DNA from: Bacteroidota bacterium
Lineage (GTDB): Bacteria > Bacteroidota > Bacteroidia > Bacteroidales > VadinHA17
Length of the DNA stretch: 11,319 nucleotides
Assembly (NCBI GenBank): GCA_016868515.1
Contig: VGGM01000019.1
Coordinates: forward strand, 1 to 11,319
Direction of reading: 5' to 3'
Below, piece after piece: positions 7,237 through 11,319 of the stretch (its first letter is position 1; each line of letters begins with the position of its first letter). A program made the translations under genes and the position numbers. The notes beneath the pieces are model-generated. The model saw only the letters and a program-made list of their open reading frames with translations, had not been told where the DNA came from and searched no databases.

Positions 7237-7495
7237 ATACAATCTGACTTCGCGAAATAGTGATCATAATATACATATTATCAGTATTATAGCCACTATT
7301 ATGTGTATATATGAATCATATAAACTTGTCAGAAAGTGGAAATTCCGGTCCGTGGTGTTTAGATTTACTGCATAATATGCTATTAATCAATATTTAATAG
7401 AACTAAACTCGATTGATGGTACAAGTATTCAGATAGATATTATGGCTATTATGAGTGCGGGAGATTGTTCATGGATACAGATAAATTATTGTAAA

Positions 7496-7554
7496 ATACA
7501 TTTGTAAATATAATCACATTACAGCTGTAATTGAAATAAAATTTACATTTGTAA
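7496..7554. promoter_or_regulatory. Promoter-proximal group of operator-like palindromes
   Basis: Three sites of the form TTACA-N2-TGTAA lie just before the helix-turn-helix gene: ATACATTTGTAA (7496-7507, one mismatch), TTACAGCTGTAA (7519-7530, perfect and inside a 14-base perfect palindrome) and TTACATTTGTAA (7543-7554, perfect). Start distances are 23 and 24 bases, about two helical turns, so dimers would bind on one face. The first and third sites each contain TACATTTG, a match to the Bacteroidota -7 element TAnnTTTG, although no TTG lies at the normal upstream distance. Binding would therefore cover the likely start region, and autorepression is the simplest reading. Confidence 0.6.
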
Positions 7555-7572
7555 GACTAAGAACTGAATGGA

Positions 7573-8025
7573 ATGAAAGACAGGATCATAAGGTTTCTGA
7601 GTACGGAAAACAAGACTTCGGCACAGTTTGCAGAGGAGATTGGTGTTCAGCCATCAGGCGTATCGCATATACTCTCTGGCAGGAACAACCCGAGTCTGGA
7701 TTTTGTTGTCAAAATGCTAAAGCGCTATAATTATCTGTCACCTGAATGGCTTTTGTTCGGCCGTGAGCCAATGTACAGGAGCAATGTCACTCCAACCCTT
7801 TTTGATGATATTGCCGATTCAGTTCCCGGCCCTCAGTTGCCAGGTTTGGGAACCAATGCTCCGCGTGAAAATGCCTCTGACGATCCCGGCCTTATGGAGA
7901 TCGCAGGCGGTTCTGGTGAACCGGCCGGGAGCCGTGATGAGCAGACTCTGGTTCGAACTGCGGAGAAGATGGTCATTTTTTACACCGACAGGACATTTGT
8001 GGAGTATGTGCCGGTCAAAAAGTAG
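7573..8025 (+). CDS. Cro/CI (XRE)-type helix-turn-helix transcriptional regulator
   Basis: This is a 150-residue cytoplasmic DNA-binding protein. Residues 4-62 form an XRE-type domain: TSAQFAEEIGVQPSGVSHI (15-33) is the helix-turn-helix, SGRNNPSLDFVVKML (35-49) follows, and YNYLSPEWLLFGREPMY (52-68) closes the domain in the way usual for Bacteroidota. Residues 69-125 are a Pro/Gly/Glu-rich, probably disordered linker. A short conserved-looking tail, EKMVIFYTDRTFVEYVPVKK (131-150), ends the protein and may mediate dimerisation. There is no peptidase or sensor domain, so what it responds to is unknown. The start at 7573 is directly preceded by GGA and gives the right distance to the first helix. 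An array of palindromes ends 18 bases upstream, suggesting autoregulation. pyrK begins 27 bases after the stop with no terminator, so it is probably the first gene of an operon with pyrK and pyrD. Confidence 0.88.
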   Translation: MKDRIIRFLSTENKTSAQFAEEIGVQPSGVSHILSGRNNPSLDFVVKMLKRYNYLSPEWLLFGREPMYRSNVTPTLFDDIADSVPGPQLPGLGTNAPRENASDDPGLMEIAGGSGEPAGSRDEQTLVRTAEKMVIFYTDRTFVEYVPVKK

Positions 8026-8052
8026 TTATATTTGCGGAAATCAATCTGCAAA

Positions 8053-8820
8053 ATGACCAGGCAAATCAGGGACGTTAAGGTTCTGAACAATCGCGAAATC
8101 AGCAAGGGAGTATTTATTCTGGATCTCTCCACCGGTTTGGTGGATGCGGCTATTGAGCCAGGTCAGTTTGTCCAGGTTAAAATTGAAGGCAGCAGGGAGA
8201 CCTTCCTTCGAAGGCCGTTTTCAGTGCACGACTACGACGCGTCCACCGGAATATTAAGCTTACTTGTTCAGGTTGCAGGGCCAGGTTCACTTAAACTATC
8301 CGGGGCCGGAAAAGGTGATAGCCTGAATATTGTGTTTCCCCTTGGAAACTCATTTACCCTGCCATTAAATGGCGAAAGGGTACTGCTTGTTGGTGGCGGC
8401 TGCGGAGTTGCACCCTTGTTATACCTGGGAAAGAGAATCAGAAAAGCCGGAATTGAACCGCAGTTTCTCCTTGGATTCAGGGAGAGCCGTTCGGTACTCG
8501 AAACTGGTGAGTATGAATTGGTTGGAAAAGTCTCGATAACAACCGAGGATGGAAGTATGGGTGAGAAGGGTTTTGTAACTCAGCACTCTGTCCTATCAGT
8601 TGACTCTTTTGACAGGATATATTGCTGCGGACCTGAGCCCATGATGAAGGCAGTAGCTGCATATGCCCTGCGCACGGATACCTGGTGTGAGGTATCACTC
8701 GAGCACCTTATGGCCTGTGGATTTGGCGTATGTCTTTGCTGTGTTGTAGATACTACTGCGGGAAACCTGTGTACCTGTACTGACGGTCCCGTGTTCAACA
8801 TAAAGAATCTGAAATGGTAG
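8053..8820 (+). CDS. pyrK: Dihydroorotate dehydrogenase electron transfer subunit (iron-sulfur flavoprotein)
   Basis: PyrK carries electrons from the FMN of PyrD through a [2Fe-2S] cluster and FAD to NAD+ in class 1B dihydroorotate dehydrogenase. The ATG at 8053 gives 255 residues, the normal size; an earlier TTG at 8032 is less likely. The FAD domain has FLRRPFSVHD (51-60, the RxFS motif) and the NAD domain has GGGCGVAPLL (114-123) and YCCGPEPMM (190-198). The cluster ligands are expected to be Cys222, Cys227, Cys230 and Cys242, in ACGFGVCLCC and CTDGPVF near the C-terminus. Several extra cysteines (Cys229, Cys240) flank them. The 3' end overlaps the start of pyrD by 7 bases, a strong sign of translational coupling, and the regulator gene lies 27 bases upstream. 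Confidence 0.96.
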   Translation: MTRQIRDVKVLNNREISKGVFILDLSTGLVDAAIEPGQFVQVKIEGSRETFLRRPFSVHDYDASTGILSLLVQVAGPGSLKLSGAGKGDSLNIVFPLGNSFTLPLNGERVLLVGGGCGVAPLLYLGKRIRKAGIEPQFLLGFRESRSVLETGEYELVGKVSITTEDGSMGEKGFVTQHSVLSVDSFDRIYCCGPEPMMKAVAAYALRTDTWCEVSLEHLMACGFGVCLCCVVDTTAGNLCTCTDGPVFNIKNLKW

Positions 8821-9725
8821 ATCTTTCGGTAAACCTTAACGGCCTTGTGCTTAAGAACCCGGTCATAACCGCCTCGGGTACGTTCGGATATGGATCGGAG
8901 TTTGATGATTTTATTGATGTTTCAAGGCTGGGGGGAATAATTCTCAAAGGTATAACAGCTGAGCCCCGTGAAGGTAATCCATACCCCAGGATGGCTGAGA
9001 CAGCTTCAGGGATGTTAAATTCGGTAGGACTTCAGAACAAGGGGATTGGCCATTTCATCAGCGAAATCTACCCGGTTGTTTCAGAGTATGATACACAGGT
9101 AATATTAAATGTAAACGGGAACAATATTGATGATTATGTTAAGGTAGCCGGACTTGTTTCGGGACTCGGAAAAATAAACGCCATAGAGCTGAATATCTCC
9201 TGCCCCAATGTTAAGATGGGAGGTATGGCATTCGGTACGGTAAGGCAGAGTGCAAGAGAAGTAATCAGGGCAGTAAGGAATGTCTGGAACCGGCATCTGA
9301 TGGTCAAGCTTTCTCCCAATGTAACAAACATAACAGAATTTGCCGTTATTGCCGAGGAGGAGGGTGCCGATTCAGTGTCACTTATAAATACACTGCTTGG
9401 CATGGCTGTCGACAGCGAATCCCGCAGGCCAAGGCTTGCAACCGTAACAGGAGGCTTGTCAGGTCCGGCCGTCAAGCCCGTGGCCCTCAGAATGGTGTGG
9501 CAGGTGTCCAGGGCTGTGAAAATACCTGTTGTCGGGCTGGGGGGCATAATGAACGCCGCCGATGCTGTTGAATTCCTGATTGCCGGTGCTTCTGCCATAC
9601 AGGTAGGTACAGCTTCATTCATAGACCCTGATATCTCAGTCAGGATTATTGATGGAATAGGCGATTATTGCCGGAGGCATTCTCTAAGCAGAGTTACTCA
9701 GATTACAGGATCACTGGAACTCTGA
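8814..9725 (+). CDS. pyrD: Dihydroorotate dehydrogenase, catalytic subunit, class 1B
   Basis: PyrD oxidises dihydroorotate to orotate, the fourth step of pyrimidine synthesis, using FMN. The 303-residue product has the class 1 layout: NPVITASGTFGYG (15-27), GGIILKGIT (40-48), NSVGLQNKG (69-77), ILNVNG (97-102) and the catalytic Cys130 in LNISCPNV (126-133). A serine at this position would mark class 2, so this is a cytosolic class 1 enzyme. MVKLSPN (163-169), GGLSGPAVKP (213-222) and GLGGI (241-245) complete the FMN site. Pairing with pyrK identifies it as the NAD-dependent 1B type rather than fumarate-dependent 1A. Its ATG sits inside the last codons of pyrK. No other pyrimidine gene is in the window, and no clear terminator follows it. 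Confidence 0.97.
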   Translation: MVDLSVNLNGLVLKNPVITASGTFGYGSEFDDFIDVSRLGGIILKGITAEPREGNPYPRMAETASGMLNSVGLQNKGIGHFISEIYPVVSEYDTQVILNVNGNNIDDYVKVAGLVSGLGKINAIELNISCPNVKMGGMAFGTVRQSAREVIRAVRNVWNRHLMVKLSPNVTNITEFAVIAEEEGADSVSLINTLLGMAVDSESRRPRLATVTGGLSGPAVKPVALRMVWQVSRAVKIPVVGLGGIMNAADAVEFLIAGASAIQVGTASFIDPDISVRIIDGIGDYCRRHSLSRVTQITGSLEL

Positions 9726-9746
9726 AATGTCAGGTTGACCGGCAGA

Positions 9747-9776
9747 TTTGCCTTTAAACTATTTTTTTTAATTTTG
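9747..9776 (+). promoter_or_regulatory. Bacteroidota-type promoter for the AsnC/Lrp gene
   Basis: TTTG (9747-9750), 18 bases, then TAATTTTG (9769-9776) fits the phylum's -33/-7 pattern. Transcription would start near 9783, about 45 bases before the ATG at 9828, so the regulator can be expressed separately from pyrD. Confidence 0.6.
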
Positions 9777-9827
9777 TAAAGCAGAACCCTCATAGAAACT
9801 ATAATCAGTAATTCAAACCTCCCTATT

Positions 9828-10298
9828 ATGTCAGAAAACTTACAGATCGATAATCTGGACAGGAAGATTCTGGATATCATAACCAAGAATGCAAGAATAC
9901 CGTATCTCGAGGTGGCAAGAGAATGCAATGTTTCTGGGGCAGCTATCCATCAGAGAGTGCAGAGGCTTATCCGCCTCGGGGTGATAAGGGGTTCTGAGTT
10001 CAAGGTCGACCCTGTTATGGTTGGCTTCAGAACCTGTGCCTATATAGGAATCTTTCTCGATTATCCCGGCAAATACAAGGAGATTGTCAAAAAGCTTAAT
10101 GATATTCCCGAAGTAATTGAGTGTCACTATACGACAGGCAATTATTCCCTTTTCATAAAGGTCTACTCCCGCGATAATGAACATCTAAGACTCGTTCTGA
10201 CTGACAAGATTCAGACTATTGCCGGGATAACAAGAACAGAAACACTTATCTCTCTCGAAGAATCTATAAACAGGCAGATTCCGGTTCTGTCGCAATGA
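9828..10298 (+). CDS. Lrp/AsnC family transcriptional regulator
   Basis: This is a 156-residue regulator of the feast/famine family, which binds DNA as dimers to octamers and often senses amino acids. An N-terminal winged helix-turn-helix covers about 8-58: NLDRKILDIITKNARIPY (9-26), then VARECNVSGAAIHQRVQRL (29-47) as the helix-turn-helix, then LGVIRGSEFKVDP. The C-terminal RAM ligand and oligomerisation domain (about 65-145) shows the alternating strand/helix order and the turn GNYSLFIKV (104-112), where the family usually has a Gly-Asp/Asn pair. Length and domain order are normal. The target genes and ligand cannot be read from the sequence. It has its own promoter and converges with tRNA-Lys across a shared stem-loop. 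Confidence 0.93.
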   Translation: MSENLQIDNLDRKILDIITKNARIPYLEVARECNVSGAAIHQRVQRLIRLGVIRGSEFKVDPVMVGFRTCAYIGIFLDYPGKYKEIVKKLNDIPEVIECHYTTGNYSLFIKVYSRDNEHLRLVLTDKIQTIAGITRTETLISLEESINRQIPVLSQ

Positions 10299-10314
10299 AA
10301 TGGGAGAGCCCTGT

Positions 10315-10349
10315 AAAAAAGACTGGCGCGAATATCCATCAGCGCCAGT
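10315..10349 (-). terminator. Rho-independent terminator of the tRNA-Lys gene, possibly two-way
   Basis: An 8-bp perfect stem, ACTGGCGC (10322-10329) with GCGCCAGT (10342-10349), has a 12-base loop. Read on the minus strand it is followed by C and six T (10320-10315), a strong intrinsic terminator for the leftward tRNA. On the plus strand only a broken T-rich stretch follows, so it may weakly end the AsnC/Lrp transcript, which stops 23 bases before the stem. Confidence 0.85.
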
Positions 10350-10361
10350 TCGTTCTTCCTG

Positions 10362-10434
10362 TGATCCAGCTGGGGCTCGAACCCAGGACCCCATCCTTAA
10401 AAGGGATGTGCTCTACCAACTGAGCTACTGAATC
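10362..10434 (-). tRNA. tRNA-Lys, anticodon UUU
   Basis: Read on the minus strand, a 73-nt cloverleaf is seen. The acceptor GATTCAG pairs with CTGGATC (one G-U pair), the D arm is GCTC/GAGC, and the anticodon stem CATCC/GGATG encloses the loop CTTTTAA with anticodon TTT. The T arm is CTGGG/CCCAG with loop TTCGAGC, and the discriminator is A. CCA is not encoded (CAGG follows), so it must be added after transcription. UUU reads both lysine codons. Confidence 0.96.
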
Positions 10435-10446
10435 CTTTTCTTAAAA

Positions 10447-10478
10447 TTTGCGAGTGCAAAAATAGAAAAATATCTTTG
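10447..10478 (+). promoter_or_regulatory. Bacteroidota-type promoter for the second SDR gene
   Basis: TTTG (10447-10450), exactly 20 bases, then TATCTTTG (10471-10478) is the best promoter match in the window. Transcription would start near 10485, giving a leader of about 90 bases before the ATG at 10575. It overlaps the oppositely directed tRNA promoter. Confidence 0.65.
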
Positions 10479-10488
10479 TTTTACCCAA
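10457..10488 (-). promoter_or_regulatory. Promoter of tRNA-Lys
   Basis: On the minus strand TTG (10488-10486), 21 bases, then TATTTTTG (10464-10457) matches the -33/-7 pattern. Transcription would begin near 10450, about 16 bases before the mature tRNA 5' end at 10434. Confidence 0.62.
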
Positions 10489-10574
10489 TCATTTATATTT
10501 TTTTGGTAAATATATAATTGCATAATTTGAAGAATCCGGTCAACAGGATAAATGGGTAGTTTAAGAGATTGATT

Positions 10575-11319
10575 ATGAGCAATAAGTTTTTAAACAAAGT
10601 TGTGGTAATAACCGGTGCATCATCAGGTATCGGGAGGGCAACTGCATACGAATTTGCAAGGCTGGGATCAAGGGTGGTACTTGCTGCCCGTAATGAAGAA
10701 CGCCTGAAGGAGATTTCTGCTGATCTGCAAAGCCTTGGATATAAGTCAATTTATGTCGTTACCGATGTTTCAGAGGAGAGTGACTGCAGGAACCTTATCG
10801 AAAAGGCAGTTGAAGAATTCGGTACAATAGACATACTAATTAACAATGCAGGAATTTCGATGCGGGCCCTTTTCGTTGAGGTTGATCTCTCAGTACTGCA
10901 CAGATTGATGGATATCAATTTCTGGGGCACGGTTTACTGTTCAAAGTATGCCCTGCCTTATCTCATTCAGAATAAAGGGTCACTTATTGGCGTATCATCT
11001 GTGGCGGGATTTCATGGTTTGCCTGGCCGTACCGGATATTCTGCCTCGAAATTTGCCATGCATGGGTTTCTTGAAACAATACGCATTGAGAACCTGAAGA
11101 AGGGTCTGCATGTGATGATTATTGCCCCGGGATTCACAGCCACTGAAGTAAGATATCGCGCCCTCACAGCCGATGGCACCGAGCAGGGCGATTCGCCACG
11201 GGATGAGAAAAAGATGGATACTCCCGAACATGTTGCACGCTGGATAGTAAAAGGCATACTCAAGAAGAAAAGGAATAAACTCCTTACCTGGGAGGGGCGG
11301 CTAACAGCCATGGTTCAGA
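10575..11319 (+). CDS. Short-chain dehydrogenase/reductase (SDR), 3' end outside window
   Basis: The frame stays open from the ATG at 10575 to the right edge, giving 248 residues of an NAD(P)-dependent oxidoreductase that is probably 260-275 residues long. It has the classical Rossmann motif TGASSGIG (13-20), an Arg in LAARN (36-40) suggesting NADPH, Asp64 in VTDVS, and NNAG (90-93). The catalytic set is complete: Asn115 in DINFWG, Ser142 in VSSVAG, and Tyr155/Lys159 in YSASK, followed by APGFTATEV (184-192). The C-terminal part is Lys-rich (GILKKKRNK, 227-235). The substrate is unknown. It is a different subfamily from the SDR at 3543: its motifs are canonical and it is longer. A strong promoter lies about 100 bases upstream, beside the tRNA gene. 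Confidence 0.92.
   Translation, partial: MSNKFLNKVVVITGASSGIGRATAYEFARLGSRVVLAARNEERLKEISADLQSLGYKSIYVVTDVSEESDCRNLIEKAVEEFGTIDILINNAGISMRALFVEVDLSVLHRLMDINFWGTVYCSKYALPYLIQNKGSLIGVSSVAGFHGLPGRTGYSASKFAMHGFLETIRIENLKKGLHVMIIAPGFTATEVRYRALTADGTEQGDSPRDEKKMDTPEHVARWIVKGILKKKRNKLLTWEGRLTAMVQ

Larger units (their letters stand above)
6999..7572. other. Long AT-rich intergenic region with palindromes, no convincing gene
   Basis: About 570 bases separate the symporter terminator from the helix-turn-helix gene. No open frame here has a credible start and protein-like composition. The first 100 bases have gene-like base composition and a 37-codon open stretch (6981-7091) that ends at TAA 7092-7094 but has no ATG. 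The rest is AT-rich and dense in palindromes. These are the two TTACA-N2-TGTAA groups listed separately; an AT-only palindrome, ATAATAT (7266-7272) with ATATTAT (7275-7281), lying inside AATAGTG (7256-7262) and CACTATT (7294-7300); GCATAATATGC (7370-7380); and CTATTAA (7380-7386) with TTAATAG (7394-7400). I see no tRNA, riboswitch or CRISPR pattern. Confidence 0.6.

Noticed and set aside
7442..7507. 21-codon open frame (MAIMSAGDC...) before the regulator gene
   Set aside because: It is too short to judge, and its end overlaps an operator-like site. There is no sign of a leader peptide or attenuator.
7123..7554. Reading the palindrome groups as a CRISPR array or phage attachment site
   Set aside because: The repeated unit is only 12 bases and palindromic, the spacing is about 23 bases start to start, there are no cas or integrase genes, and the intervals are not spacer-like.
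8027..8034. TATATTTG between the regulator and pyrK, a full -7 match
   Set aside because: No TTG lies 17-23 bases upstream (the nearest is 27), so a separate pyrK promoter is not supported.
7763..8056. Open frame overlapping the regulator gene in another frame
   Set aside because: The overlapping regulator frame has a clear helix-turn-helix domain, and this one has no protein features.
10480..10510. TTTACC and GGTAAA inverted pair after the SDR promoter
   Set aside because: Six-base arms 19 bases apart in very AT-rich sequence are expected by chance.

Overview
The window looks like chromosomal DNA of a Bacteroidota bacterium, most likely of the order Bacteroidales. Four places match the phylum's promoter pattern (TTG, 17-23 bases, TAnnTTTG), gene starts lack strong Shine-Dalgarno sequences, the tRNA gene does not encode its CCA end, and the protein families (paired phosphate butyryltransferases with butyrate kinase, a PyrK/PyrD pair, a SlyD-like FKBP, an AsnC/Lrp regulator) fit that group. 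Base composition is even over the genes. I see no insertion sequence, phage gene, CRISPR array or rRNA.

Bases 1-3533 hold a rightward acyl-phosphate block: the C-terminal half of acetate kinase, two tandem phosphate acyltransferases of the phosphate butyryltransferase family, and butyrate kinase. Together they would turn acyl-CoA into acyl-phosphate and then acid plus ATP, the energy-yielding end of acetate, butyrate or branched-chain acid fermentation. Butyrate kinase converges on a leftward short-chain dehydrogenase (3543-4238).

Bases 4239-6998 hold a small secreted, probably outer-membrane beta-barrel protein, a SlyD-type prolyl isomerase with a His/Cys-rich tail and its own promoter, and a sodium:dicarboxylate/amino acid symporter followed by a clear intrinsic terminator.

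Bases 6999-7572 are about 570 bases without a convincing gene. They contain two groups of an operator-like palindrome, TTACA-N2-TGTAA, largely spaced about 23 bases apart. The second group ends 18 bases before a Cro/CI-type helix-turn-helix gene, which is followed closely by pyrK and pyrD, the two subunits of an NAD-linked class 1B dihydroorotate dehydrogenase. This suggests an autoregulated repressor controlling a pyrimidine operon and is the most interesting part of the window.

Bases 9726-11319 hold an AsnC/Lrp regulator with its own promoter, a convergent tRNA-Lys(UUU) gene with an intrinsic terminator, and a second short-chain dehydrogenase running off the right edge. The promoters of the tRNA and this dehydrogenase physically overlap on opposite strands.
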